Position numbers and translations under genes: made by a program. This document shows, piece after piece, positions 33,698 to 48,600 of a stretch of 64,000 nt of DNA. The notes beneath the pieces are model-generated. The model searched no databases, had not been told where the DNA came from, and saw nothing but the letters and a program-made list of their open reading frames with translations. The DNA comes from Sympetrum striolatum. Its lineage: Eukaryota > Arthropoda > Insecta > Odonata > Libellulidae. The first letter of the stretch is position 1. Each line of letters opens with the position of its first letter. The stretch lies in NCBI GenBank assembly GCA_947579665.1, contig OX388349.1:20616459-20680458 (forward strand), in the 5' to 3' direction.

Positions 33698-36600
33698 GTA
33701 AGGTTAAAAAATATCATTTAGATGTATCTCTAATGGCTTTGATTTTTGATTCGCCCGACAGATCCAAAATGAGTCGAGCTCCCTTCCAGATATACCAAGA
33801 CCAATCGGTCGATGCACTCCCATCCCCATCGCGTAGGCGACCTGTACGGGGACTTCAGGTCCGGCCACCTGAACCTCAACCAGGGAACCGAAGACCCCAA
33901 CATTCTCCAGGTCCACATAGAATAGGAATTCGAATATTCGAGGAAGAATACTTCGAACCCTCCTTCGACTCCACCACAGAAGAAGAAACCGTGCCTATTC
34001 TAGCATTGGGCGGAATTCCTCTGGAATATGCAGCAACGCACCCAATCCAGCCTAGAGGTCCAATGCCTTCATTCATACCTCCACCGTTTGAAATTTATGA
34101 AGATCCGAATGCATCTTTAGAGCGAGAGGGAATACTTCCTGGGATTGGGATGGTTGACTGGTTTGATCCAATAGAACAGGGGCAGGGTCTTCCACAAATA
34201 CCACACCGTTCTGCAATGTTTCAACTTTTACAAGCTACAGGACCTAAAAGAAAGGGGGGACGGGCCACTCAGAGACAAGCTCCAAATCTTTCGGTAGTTC
34301 ATGAAGATGGCGAAAGGAGACAGTCGAATGCGTGAGTATTAAGCATCAATAATAGCATATATTTACAGATAGATATAATAGGACAGATAGCGTCAAAAAG
34401 GTTTACGGGAACTTAAGTACGATAATTCAGAAAAGAGAAGGAATGTAAATAAGTTAATGTGTTTTTTCGCGAATGTACGGGTAATAACTGTAACTGCATG
34501 GAAAGACATGGTGTTGAAACTGAAATATCCAAAAATATTCATTTTTTGCGAAAAACGATCACTGTTAGAAAGTTTGTCATTAAAAGGAAAGATGCCGGGA
34601 AATTTTCTTTTGTGAACAGATCCATATTTGATTGGAACGCGTTACCTGAAGGAGTTATGCAAATGTAAAAACATTTAATAACGGTCTTATGTACTCCTTA
34701 ATTATAGTGTTAGCATTTGTAAGAGCAAGGATAAAATAATTGATGCATGTTGAACATCAAGATAATCAATGATTTGAAGTGAATTAGTTAAAAATAAGTA
34801 TTATTATGATGAGAAAAGATCTAGTGTATTATTAGTATTATTATGATGGATAAATCAATTGATGAATACGTGTTAAATATTGAATGAATGATGGAAAGTA
34901 AAAAAGATTAATGTTGTTGTATTGGTATCTTACTTTCTTACAATGTTTTTTATTTTACTAATGATGTCGTTTTAGTTTTGATAATATACTTAATTTTATT
35001 ACTGATGTGTCTATCCATTACTTGTAGATAACTTTTGTTACCGTAACAATATGATAGTAAACTCTGCCCCTTGTTTTACAACTATCTGCAGATTTAATCT
35101 AAGAATAACAATTATTTTTAATTGTATAGTATTCATTTTCGAGAGCTTTTCTCTACCAAATTAATTATTATACAATGGTATATTTCTAATCGAACTGTTG
35201 CTTGTTTAAAAGTAAAATGTTTATTAATGGATTCATTACCCTTTAAGTTTATTTAAGATTAAAATGATTTGACTTTATTATCAGCAATTTAATCCTCGAA
35301 TGATGCATTAGTTATAGACAACCCCGAGCAACGCCAGCACGAGCACAGCAAAGAGCACCGATGGCACGGCGAGAAACCCATCAAACGCCCTCACAAAGAA
35401 CAACACCAGTTGATCCTACTCCTCAAAGGTAACGTGTAATTTTGTTGCAGGAATTCCCCGGATGCCGATTTCAGAATTGAATAAAGTTACTTTCGTGTGA
35501 TAGAATAAGTGAAAACTACCATCGCCGCGAAAAACAGTGGTATCTAATACAGCAACCTTCTAATTGAAATGAGGTTGGCAGAAGAGTTAAATTTTAACAG
35601 AAAACAAATGATAGCTATACACTATTTTTAAGATATATATTTTACAATAATAACGGAGCTGATTCGTTTCTGAATGGATACTCAAAATTTTAGCACTATG
35701 GGCTAATGGCGGATATGAGATGCACAAATAATTATAAAACACGGATATTACAAACTATCAGCTTCAATTATTATAATTTTCACAATTTATTTAAATAAAC
35801 AATTCATAATCACTTGCGCGCATGCTCCGTTACTTTAAATCGTTTTATGAGCCCATTAAGAGATTTTTCACTTAATCTCGGATGTTTCTAGCAGTTATAA
35901 TGAAATTGTGGCCGTACGTATGGATATAATTATATTTAAAATTATAATTTGATTGGTTATAGAAGGTACTACTTAAGTCCTATTTGTATTAGAACTGGAT
36001 GATATTCATACACCATATTTTTTGTTAAATTCATTTTCCTTTTAACTCTAAAACAATTTCCTTGAAACATTTCTCAGGAGATACAGGAAATCATAAAATA
36101 TTCACTGACAAGAGGAAAGATAGCATTTTAATCGTGAAAACGAGGGTAATATGGCCATATTTCTAATAGGACCTTGTATCTATAATCATTACGGAATATT
36201 CACTGATCTAATTTAACCAAACCTTTATTTAATATAAATACAAAAGCAATGCTCAAATTGTGCATACATTTGTTTTCAGACCATGCTGAATTTTGTAAGT
36301 TCAGTAGTTGTTGTTAAAACAGTACAACGTTGTTTATTAAGGAGTTTTCTCCATACAGTAACTCTATAACGGAATAATACAGTAATCTATAAAGGAAAAA
36401 TCTGATGTGGCCAACCCATGACTTTCTCCATATTTATTGAAAACAGAAGCCTATGCCGGTAATATATAAATAATTCCAAAACAATGAGTGTTACAGGACA
36501 ATGTTTCGTTCAAAAGTTATAGTAAAATACATTATCTATAACTATGGTACATAATTGTATGTTTGTACATCGCATTCTGACAGAGATATGTATGAAAAAC

Positions 36601-39600
36601 TTCAATTTATGGATAAACAACAACTTCCGGTTAACTATTATACAAGAATGACTCCTAAATAATCAGTATTACGAAAAAATATTTCATACAAAAGTTGTAG
36701 TAATGTAAATTATCTATAACTTTTGTTGGTAATTGTATATACCTACCTTGCATTCTGACGGAGACATTAAAGAAACAAACATTTGTTCCGGTAAAGCGAT
36801 ATTCACCAAAAACTAATCAACTTTTGGCATTGTTAGGAAAATACTAAATGTGAAGTTTGGAAATGATCGGATAATTACTTTTTAAGATAGAGCGCACACA
36901 AACTTTTTTACCACAGACAGACACACAGACAGACATGTTCGGGGAAATAGCAAAAATGAGCTCTATGGGTCCCAAAACATCCATTTCCGTCAAAATCTGG
37001 AGGTCGATTTTTTTTGCGAATACAATACTTTCTCTATACTACGTATAGGGAGAAAGTAAAAATTCTATTAAAAATCCCAAAACGACGGTCCACCACCATA
37101 GTCTCTCCATAGTCACATATTATTTGAAATTTCTCTTTTAGGGAGCCCTTTTTGTCCCCATTCACCATAGAGGAAATGTATCACATGCAAGAGGAGTTAC
37201 GCCGCACGAGGGATATGGACAGAGAGCTACTCGGGCTGAAGCGTCCGTATGAAGAAGAACGCTCCCCTGAAAAACAACCGTTCCCAGCGAGGTAAACAAA
37301 ACTTAGTTTTGTAATTCCTATCCAGATGTGTAAATTAGTATCAGAAGCATTATAAGAAACATACGTTATAAGGTTAAAGAAGAAGTAAACAATACCTGAT
37401 ATGAACTCAAACCCAGGTCTCCCACTTTTCGGGAAGGTATTTTAACCCTTAGGCCGGTCTTCCACTGGAAGCGACTACGAGCGACCGAGCGACCGGCGTA
37501 CTCAGGCGACGTCAGTTTGGGCGACCTACAGGCGATACGGGTCTCCCACTGCGAGCGACTACCCGCTCCTCGGTCGCTCTAACGGTATTCTAGCTCCAGT
37601 GCTTGATTTCGGGACGATTTCCGCAACGATAAATATTAATTCGTATAAAAAAAATCGCTGAGTTGTAGATATCGTTGATGATACCATTTGAAAACTTTTT
37701 GCGAGAGCTTTATAACAAGACCAATTTTACACTTTCACGTCCACCCATTACTAAAAAGAAGTTGTTTTATAATATCGATAACAACTTTTTATCTAACGAC
37801 AAGAAGGCACTGAAAATTTTTATTTTAGTTTATATGTTTTTTATTGTCATCTAAAGGTTTTATTTTGATTGAAGTGATACTTTATGAGAAACAAAAGCTC
37901 AAAGTGAGCAATCCGTGAAAGAGCGCCAAAAAACTGGCACATTTTTCGTTAGTCCTTCAATTAGTAACAAAAGTAATTGTAATAAAAATGTTTGAACCCT
38001 GTAAAACAACGCAAAATAAAACACGCAAAATCTTGGTGTAATTAGTTTTCCTGTGGGATCTCTACTTTAGTTTTTATTCAACTCCAAACTCGGGTATCCA
38101 TAATAGAAAATCCGAGTATTGTATAGTAAACTAGCAGAAGCGCCCGATGATTCTCAACACGGTGAAACTAGAGGTTTAAACGCAATAATTTCATAGCAAT
38201 TTAAAATAGTAGGCAAGTCACGTGTATTATTTTTCTTTACGCAAGTGAAATATAATCGAAGTAATCGAATAGGAAATTACATTAGCTGGAAGGAGAAGAA
38301 GATTAGCTGAATTCTGTTAAAGAGGAGCTTTATGAGCAAAGTAGTGATGTTGTGGCACTTAGTGGCACCAGCCATCACCAGAGCTCCTTGTAGAGGCAAC
38401 CGTCCCACAAAGCGGTTTGTAGGAATTCCTTCTAAATAAATGACGAAGATGATGGAAATGTATCTTGAGTTAGCATCAAGAATCTTTAGCAAGAAGCAAT
38501 AGCAATTCTAACTTTGGGTAGAAGTAGTGCTACATGAAGTGGTACATAAGAAGTAGAAGTACTACGTGACTTCTCACTTTTTGTTGAACCCTAAGTTTAA
38601 GGCACACCCGACCTCGTGCAAATTCAAAGTTCATTTAGACCATAACTGGATAATGTTGAGTTTCTTTAACGAGAGAGACAGTATTAAATTGTTATACAAT
38701 TGCAACTCGTGTATCGAGATACGAACTCCTATCAGAGACCAATTTTCTGCGAATGGGTAACATGTCATTTTCTTGTAAATAGGGAAACTCCACGAAGAAA
38801 TGAGAAGAGATTAGAGAGGGATATGGCACAAGAAGGCTATCCAGCACCTCCCCAGACCTCATCTCCTGCAAGAAAAATGGGTAACCTCAACTGGTAATGT
38901 ATCGCAAATGCATACCTTTTCACGAATCGTTCATTCTTTTTAATGGTAAAATGAAGTACACGGATAGATATTTAAATCTGTTAACCTGGATTGTGTAAAC
39001 TTTGAATTTTATAGTTCATCACCTATGTGGTTAATAAATATAATTCATTAATTCGTTCGGTAGTCTAACACTTCCGATTCAACAGTTATGCAGCATACAC
39101 AAACCAAAATAGCAGACATTTCAAAAGCCGTTTTAATGGGCTTATACTACTGGCCGGCATCGCGCTTGACAAATCACCTCTACATAAATTACCTTTCTAC
39201 ATAATATGAGATACTACGTGATTCTCAAAAAAGACACAGACTCAGTCTCACATGACAATATAAGGTAACGACCACATCATCCCAAGCTAATCTTCTTGAT
39301 TTTACAATTTCCAAACACAAATTTGCATTTGATCAACTTCTCGGTTAAAAATGTGTGCATGGTAGTTTTAGATATTCCCGAAAGCTCTTCGATGAGTCTT
39401 GCCGAGATAAATCCGTCTAAAGCTTTGAATAGGGGACCGGGGCAGATTGGCCCGTTTTTTATTTATTTATTTAATATTATTTTTTGTACATATTTAAACT
39501 TATGAAATTATTGCTAAATTTTAGATGAATTTTTACTGAATCTTGGTGGCAATTATTAAACTTGAAAATATGAGTTAAAAATATAATAATTACTGGATGT

Positions 39601-42600
39601 ATGTCGAGTGGGCCAATCAGCCCCTACATCGGCGTAGGTTGGCCCCGAGGCTGGAGCACGTTGACCCATACAATCTTTTGATAAGTTAAACTAGTATAAC
39701 TTTAGGAAATCAAAATAAAACTAATGGTTATCAGTAAAGACCTTAAAAGGCTATAGGATTAGGCAAGCAAAAGTGGAAGCGAACAATAAATACATTGCCA
39801 CATCTAATAATACATCAAAAGCTTTATGGAAATTAATCAAGGCTGAGACTCAATTTAAGTCTGAAAGCTGCTTAACAAACATGTCACCTGATGTCTTTAA
39901 TGATTACTTCACCAATGTAATTGAAAAGTTAATTGAAGGCTCTAACATAAAACAGCAGTCCTTAATGTACTCCACAAAAAGATAGAGAAAGACTTATAAA
40001 ACGTTCGGGTGACTCATGCAATGACTACAATTTACCTTTTTAATTATTTCGTTCTTATAATCACATGTTTATCTTGCTTCATACAAGACAAAATCTTCCA
40101 TTACCAATTCAAAGCCATTTACTGACGACTGTTATCACAGAACTGATAAATTCAGAGTCATAACGTTTGATAAAACGAAGTTAAATGAATTGAAATTATA
40201 TTCAGCTGCAGGAAACTTCAAAGAAACGCAAAGCAGAAACTCGACCACAGATAGTATGTGGACCAACATTATTTAAGCTCTCAACGCCCTCAGACTTACC
40301 ATTACAACGGGAGTTATTCTACACTTCTTCATCTTATATTAGCTTTATTTTTGGATAATGTTGCAAACACATATACTCATTGAAGAATTATTGTTATTTG
40401 CATAAACGAGTATATTGCACATTATATAAACGCTGAGCTTTGAAACATAGATATCCGTGATCAGTTTAAAAATTGCTAATACTATCTACCGATCCAATAT
40501 ACAATTCTGGTTAGATGCTTTTTGTATATTAGAGCGAATAAATATCGTATACTATTTAGTTTAGAGCAAAAAGAATTGGCAAAAGAATATGGAGCGTAAT
40601 TTCACCTCAGAGAAATGTGTTCATGCAGCCCAATTTATGTCACATAATTTTTTACTTTTAACGTGAAAAAGAACTTATAGTTAAATTGAGATTAGTGTTT
40701 GAAATTTTATTTATAGATGGTTTTGGTCAGATATGTTGAATCAGACTTTAGATAATGTTATATATTTATAAGAGAGTGATTCACCGTAACGGAACTACTG
40801 CTGAGAATAAATCTCAGCGGGGCTTGACGGATTAATCAGTCCTAACGGAATCGGGACATAGTTTATACCTCCTCTCCAACCACTGTTCTGATCTTTCTCA
40901 CCCTGTATCCTTTGACCATCCCTTTCCCATCTCTGAGTCGCTTCGTATCCTACCCCTTTTATTTTCTATTCCTAGGTTACTTTACTTTAGGTTAATAAAC
41001 GAACAAGAAGAGTGACAAGTATGTTTCTAACTTTTATAGGGATGAAATGCAGATGTCTCCACTGAACCTGGAGCAGTTAGTTTGGTTACGTAAAGGAGCT
41101 GGGTTGGAGGAACAAGGTCCTCAAGAACAAGGTGGCTCGCCAATGTAAATATAATTTGCCACATAATTTGAGGGAGTAGAGAAAGAAAATTTAGAATATG
41201 GCTGTTAAAGGATTTGAGGTTTAAATTTTCCAATAACCGTCTTTTTCGTCCTTCGTCTTATTCACCGGTATTCGGAGAAAGCAAGAGCAGGTAACACTAC
41301 TAAAAGTAGAGCAAGGACACCGCAAATTTTAAGAACATCCAATACGTGTTTCGAAAGTGATGTTTTCATCTTCAGGATAGTGCCTAATCACTCCCGAAGA
41401 TGAAAGTATCGCTTTTAAAATACTCATTGAATGTTCTTAAAGAGTGCGGTGCCCTTTCTTGGTCCCTCCGAATAACGGTGAATGAGACGAGGAACGCCGA
41501 CGAAGGAGGAGGATTTATTGGAGATTTTAAACCTCTTATAATAATTTGAGTGGTTTAAATGTAATGTATGATGCGATATGATGAAGCATTGGTATGGATT
41601 TAAGAGTTCATCATTATAGACACATTTACTATTCCATGTGATGGCTTCTAATTTTATTTCTTATTTCACTTATTAATAGGAGAGCCACTTCGTCGCGAAG
41701 TGAAACTAGAGTATGTCTCGATATTAGAAGTGGGGCAGCTTCCAGTACTCCTAGAGGTACTGCCGCTCAACATCTACCCTCCTGCTCGAGAAGGTAATTT
41801 AGGGCTTACTTGTTGCAAATCGGTTGATTTTATATCAATAATAGTATTACAAAATGCAATGTTAGCGGTTTATAACAGAATTTACACTTCAAAATCCATT
41901 GAAAAACAATTTGGAAAATATTTGTGAAATATAATTCCTGAATCTGTACCTTTGGGAGTGTTCTCTCAATTTACCCTTTGACTTTCGTTCTAAAAGGAAT
42001 GAGTCTTCGCCGGTGAATACGGGGAGACCTCAACGGAAGAGCAATACGCCATATCGACCAAGACCAGAGGGAAGAGCAGGGAAGGAAGAGGAAGTCTCTG
42101 GAGCGGACTCTACTCTTGAGTAAACCAATACTTACATTTTTATAAAAAGAAATTAAATGCACTAATGCAAATAACTTTAATAGACTTAAGATGGGTTTTC
42201 CAGGAACGTAAAGGTTCAAACAGACTTTGCATTTCAGCTAATGTATTTTATGACAAGTGTGTTGTACGAATTGCTCAGGAAATACTTAATCATTTTCCCA
42301 TTTTGTGTCGTGAAATAAAATTGGGCGAATCGTATTCAAACTATCCCTTCTCCATATTCCTCCACTTTTACCATCCATTACCCTCATTCTCGTAATATGT
42401 GTCTCTACTACTCACCGTGCAATTATCACCTTCTCGCAAAAGACATGTCCTGTTTAAATGGTCCGGTAGGCAGTCAATTCAGTAATTAATTTTTTTACTT
42501 TTCTACGATATATAGCTTGTGAATAATGTATTGTACTGCCTGCAGGGGGTTTTGGGTGGGGTTTTCCTCCCATGCATGGGCAAATACCAGATAGTCTAAA

Positions 42601-45600
42601 CATAAATGTGCAATGCTCCCCTCTAACGTGTTAACTTGACCAGATGGATGGAGCACAAATTTAAATAACTAATAAATAAACAGAATAAAGACGATGGATT
42701 CATTCATTTTAAGTCTCTGAAAATTAAGATTTTTATTTATATATTAATAAATTAATTGTTTTTCCAGGTGCAGTTGGCAAACAATAAGCGATACTATGTT
42801 AACTTCATCAGATGTCAGGTAAGCTCGAACCATACGAAGGCTAATGGCAATTGCGCAGTTCTATAAATTATGGCTCGAAATTACAATGCTAAATAAGATT
42901 TTAGCGGGCTGTTTATGTATTTCTGTTACGTCTCCCCCCTCAGTTGACTTATTCTGGGAAAGCTTCCTCTTCCTTGATGGAACATTATTCCGCAAGATCT
43001 ATAATAAGTTTGCATACTAAGGCTCAGAAATCAAATCAATTTACTATCGCAAATAAACTCAGATGAGTCAACATGAACAAGGAATAGCTTTCGTAGCAAT
43101 AGTTAAAAGAATTATTCAAATAACATTCCATATAGGATACTTTAATTGATCACAACGCATTAGCAGTAAGGGTATGTATTTGAAGTGTGCCTATAGTGGA
43201 GGATTCATTTCCATAGCTCATTTGGAAAAGAAAATCTCGTTGATACGTACTTTCATTTAGAAGTTCCAACCTCTCTTTAGATCTGGGTGCCTTAAAACGC
43301 CCTATTTAGTAACGTCCATAGAATCATACTCTATTTATTATTTTTCCATTTTTAAGACATTTTTCGTAGATAATTCTTCCCTTTCTGCAAGTAATCTGGT
43401 TAATTGAAGAGTTAAAAGTTTTTACACATCCTTATTTTGCCAGTATTCAATCTCCAAATGGTTTTGTATAACCTTGAACTATTGTATTACCGCAGATACT
43501 GCATATCAAATTGTTGAATTTCTTGATTGGTATTCCTTTAGATATTGGATAATCAATTACAGCAAAAATATCTGATAATTAATTCCATACGGACAAAATA
43601 AGTCCTTACAAAATGCTTTGGTTTATCATCCTATGTTGATATATGAAATTAAAGTAAACCTTTTTACTTGAAAAAGAATACTCAAATGTCTAAAATATAC
43701 TTTGGTTGTGCTCAAAATGTTCATCAAGTAAAAAATGTCTTCCTGAATTTCATTTCTGTCTACCCAATTACAGTTTTAAAAGAAAGAATGAAGGTATATA
43801 AAAATATAACAGGTATGTAAAATATATGCTAATGATTATTATTTTCCTTTTTCAGTGAACTTTATGAAGAGAGGTCGTTTGATACACTCGTAATAAAGTC
43901 TGAGTAAGTATTCTCTTCCTTAATGAGGAGTACAATATCTACAGCACTAAATCTATTTCCTTTGAAATGTTTTTCTCTACTTTTAATCCAGAGGTTGTCC
44001 GACTCCGGAAGTGATGAGAGGAGCAGACGAAAATGAATCTCCTTATTCGTAAGTAATGACATTTGTGCATACAATCTTTTCTGAGTATAAGATCCTATAT
44101 ATAAATATATATTTTATATATTTTATCATAAAAAAGAGAATTGGAAACGAAAAACGGAAATAACGATGTTGTTTACTAAGGGTGAGGAAGATTGACAACT
44201 ATTAGAATTTATGGGATGACACTAGAGCAGGTATAAAATTCACAGTCACTGACGATATAATAACACTGTACTGCTTTACGTTTTGATACGGTATTGTTCT
44301 AACTTTTATGTTCCACTTCATGAACAGGATGATCGACCGTGAGGAGGGGCAGATGAGAGGTTCTTCGAGAAATACACGTCAAAGGTTTGTTGCGCACATG
44401 TATTTACATAAAAATATTTATACCCACATATGATGTACCTAAAATATTATTAATCACTTATGCTCTCCATAATTTCAGGGACTTCAGCGCAGGCAGTGAT
44501 AACGATTTAGTCCCCATGCCGCAAAATTTATCCATCAATATATCAATGGCTTCCCTTCATATGGAAGAAGTTCCTGTCGGTCCTTCTCCTCCACCACCTT
44601 CGATACCGTAAGTTCTTTTCTAACCCTTATTTCCGAAGCATTGTCTTAATATAGACTTTTGGCTCTTAAAAGGCCTGAGGCTCTTGTACCGTGAATTCCC
44701 CATGGAAATATTTTGTTTCAAAAATTAATTTCTTGCGAGATTACAACTTATTTCCCTTCACATTTCCGAATCCGCTTCAATTTCACAGTAAGTAGGTAAA
44801 TAAGTTTATTTAGAATGAAGTTGTAATATTTACAGTTGTTCATAATATACTTAAAGTTATACAGGGTGTACGGGTTAAAAATATAATGATGTAAATGGAG
44901 TTAGGCTTAGCACATGAAAGCGTGCGACTTATCCAAAGGTTGTACGAGAAGAGAAAAAAGAGTCACTCTTTTTCCAAGTCACCAAGTCACTATTTTTCTC
45001 TTCTCGTACAACCTAAAAATATAATAATACAAAATGTAATAACTTGAGAAGTAATTGAGATATTTATTAGCGGTTTATTCCTAGAAGTAGGGGTACTCAA
45101 AATGCTTTTCATGTTGGCTTGATGATGGGGCACCATACTATTATGCTGTAATTGTGAGAAATTTCATGGATAACTAGTTCCCAAACAGCTTGAATGGGAG
45201 AGGTAGTCCATCTATTGCTTGACCCCCTAGAAACCTAGTCATGTGGCCACTTGATTTTTTTCTGTGAGTGTTCAAGTAGGTAATCCAGTGTACTAAACAC
45301 CATTTCGTGATTTATCAGTTCTGCGCCATCGAATTCTAGCAGTTATTGCAAATGTTACGCCTGCAATGCTTCAAAACATTTGGAGTTGTAAAATACAGAT
45401 TTGGCTGTCTTTCTACCACTGATGCTACACATATCAAGGCGTGTTAACTGTGTAAAAATACGTTTTGATTGACCATACTTCTAGAAACAAACCGAAAATA
45501 AATATCTTAATTAACTCTGAAGTTATTAAAATATGTAATATTGTACGTTAAATACGGACACCAAGTGTAGTTATTCTTTAAGTCACCGTTTGTCTACGTA

Positions 45601-48600
45601 CTTCGGATCACTACTCCGTATGTTTTAGTGGAGTCATAGTTTTCTATGCTATTCGAAGACCGTTACAGTGTGTCTGTATAAGGTACAGCTTTCAATGGAT
45701 AACGTACAAAGTTCATATAGTAAACCTCATAGAAGTAGGTTACAACGGTACCATCGCTAAATGATGCTCGCTGAACACCAAAGGTGTAAATTGTGTATTG
45801 GTTTGCTTTCTTAGAGTTTTTAGGATTACGTGTCGTTAGTTAATTTAAGAAAATAAGATAACATTATGGGCGAAGCGAAATTAAAAACTCACAAACATAT
45901 TTATATGTATCGGGAAAAGAACTAATTCAATTTCTAAGATTAGCAGGGTATAACTTTGAAATAGGGTTCCCGCTTATCCAACTGAACAACGTTTTTGGAT
46001 TCGGCGAAAGCGGTCCTGGGTTAAATTCCTTGTGAGATCTTATTATAGAAATGGCCTAAACCGTCGAAACCAAGGCAAAACTAAAACAAAGACTACAATA
46101 CCTAGGAATTTAAATAAATATAGAACAAAAACCAAGAGAAGAAGTGAAAGATAGAATTTAAAAAATATTTTGAATACATTTCGGGTTTTTGGATTTCAAC
46201 ATAATTTAGAATACAACATTTCTTTAGAACATTCACTTCCTTAGAGGAATATCACCGGAGATTATATATATACACCGTATGACAACCAAATAGTTGAGTA
46301 CGACAACAGACATCTTAGTGATGCATTATATTTTATTCAATTCGCTATGGCCACAAAAGAGACGACTCTCCATACAATTCTGTCGAAGAAGTAGGACGCG
46401 AAGGTGCCAACAGGCGAACTCAATCTCCGAGAAGGTCTCCTCAAAGAATGCCACCTCAAGATCCTGGTAGAAATGCAGCACCTCAGACTCCTCAAGGATC
46501 AGCACAAGGAAAGACTCCAGCACGGTGAGCCCCATAATGCTTATTAACGTCTAATTTAAGTTACGCAGAATTACCCTAGCTAGAGACGAAGAACTTCCAC
46601 TTAACGGAGGTGGTACAAATTAGGTTCCAGTACAATATAGGAAACTCCCCTATGTTTATAATATCACTGCTGAAAGGCAAGATGGAAGAAAAGATATTTC
46701 AGTTTCAATATTGCCTTAATAAAAACCTTATACTCATCGCTAACTATTGTAATAGCCACAAAAACATCTTTAACAGTCAACTCTGACCTCATGGCTTGTC
46801 ATAAGTTTTCAAATTCAATTAATATTCATACTTTCTCCGTTAAATGTCTACCACAGTCATAGTTCATTCTCGAGATGGCCATGAAAATATTTGTTAAAGT
46901 AAACTCGAAATAAGAGCTCCTATTGATATCTACTACGATATTACTACCCTCTGTGGAAAAGGATTGAATATCAGCTAATTAATTCCCTTTAAACACTGTA
47001 GCAGTTACAAAATGCCTGTTAATAACACATTAATTTCAAACCCACCAATTAAACACCCCATAATAATAAAACGATGTAAAAAAACAGTTAAAAAACCTTA
47101 GATGTTAATAGAAATAAAAATTATATTAATCAGCTAACGTGGCTGCAAATGGTTGCAAACAGTAATTGTTTGTAAGTTGCGAAATATGAAGATCGTACGT
47201 AACACAATACTTCTACTATAGATTCTAAATTTCCTAAATAGTATGAAAATGATGACTATTGGCTTGTACCTACTCACCATATAATCATAATATTGAAATT
47301 ATATTTATGTCAATTATATTATATCATTACTGGATCATCAATGCTTTTTATAGTGCCATAGATGCTGCAGAATGGATAACATCGGCTGTGCTTCACTACA
47401 TGGATCCTAAAAAATTTCCAAAAAAACATTTTGAGGGTTATCCGTAAGTACATACTTTTGTAATGCTTATTCCCGCAACTATATTTTGATCTATCTCCCG
47501 GGTACCTTTCACGCGTGTTGTGGATCAGTCTCGGATAGGAAAAGCCCATTACCTAGATAGAGTTACCGTTGAGGATTTTAGTCGCTATTGCATGACTTTC
47601 CTTCCCCTGAATTCGTCCAGTTTGTCTTAGAGTACTCGATATGAAACTCTACTCCAGGACTATTTGATACTGTCCGTTGTGGATGTATCCTTATTGAAGA
47701 TAAGCTACGTTAGTAGAGAATCCTTAATCACCAAGGGGGTAACCCAACACTTACCGACATTGGCTTGAAAACTATGATTCTTTTCCCCTCATGTACGAAA
47801 TTATGAAGTCGGTCTTAAATGAAAGTAATGGCAATCTATTATAGAGAATTTGTTTTCCCTTTTCACCACTATATCTTAATTAATCCAGTCAAATTAGACG
47901 CAACAAAGGACACTACCTTTCCAAAGTTCATATTTGGTTGATTTTTTTTACCGATTTTGCAATCGGTATGTGACCGATTTTGCAGCTGCAAAAGATCTCA
48001 GCAATTCCCAAAAACCAGTGACATCTGTGTACTTCTGAGGCTTCGTTTAATATCCACTATTGTATGTTTTCTATAAGAAATACTGTTCTTTCAATTTTTA
48101 AAGAAAATAAATGCTCCTACAATTCCACCATGGAACCCGTTTCTCGGAATCTACTGCGCTTGATAACTTATAAATGCAGAAGAAATGCAGTGGATTATGC
48201 AGCTTTTGTAAAGTTTAGATTGGCATGATCAGCACTATGTAAATATTATAGCGGAAAATCATGATAAAACAGTTCATTAATTCGTCTTGGAGAATTCAAG
48301 GATGAAGACGACCCCGTCCACATCTTTGTTGAACCAGTTACGGGGCGTTCTCAATTATCGAAAAGATTCACTGCGGATTTATGAAAACCTGGATTGTCAA
48401 AAAATGAAATAAAAATATAACTGCTTACTTCTTCAACATATAAATATTAATAATCTTAGAAAAGGCAAAGCGGCTGCTGATGGTTATGTTATAATTAAAG
48501 AATACATTCCAAAAACCATCAAGAAAGTTTCTTGATGGTTTTTGGAATTTATTCTTTAATTATTAAAATCTTGATAAAACTTTTTCTGAAAACCAGTTAC

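Larger units (their letters stand above)
38894..41679. other. Intron 5
   Basis: A 2.8-kb intron holding a non-LTR fragment (39,740-39,984), GGGGCAG-type repeat words (39,430-39,665) and a 320-bp foldback element (41,216-41,535). Confidence 0.75.
44608..46359. other. Intron 12
   Basis: It contains a 78-bp hairpin (44,937-45,014) and a decayed mariner-like copy (45,015-45,500). The rest is AT-rich. Confidence 0.7.

Noticed and set aside
38094..38500. Additional exons in introns 4 and 5
   Set aside because: I looked for phase-2 exons with AG/GT borders and open frame; candidates such as the one near 39,370 open with an in-frame stop when joined to exon 5.
44480..44611. 74-codon frame starting at 44,387 taken as a separate gene
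   Set aside because: Its second part is exon 12 and its first part is intron 11; the host-gene model explains it.
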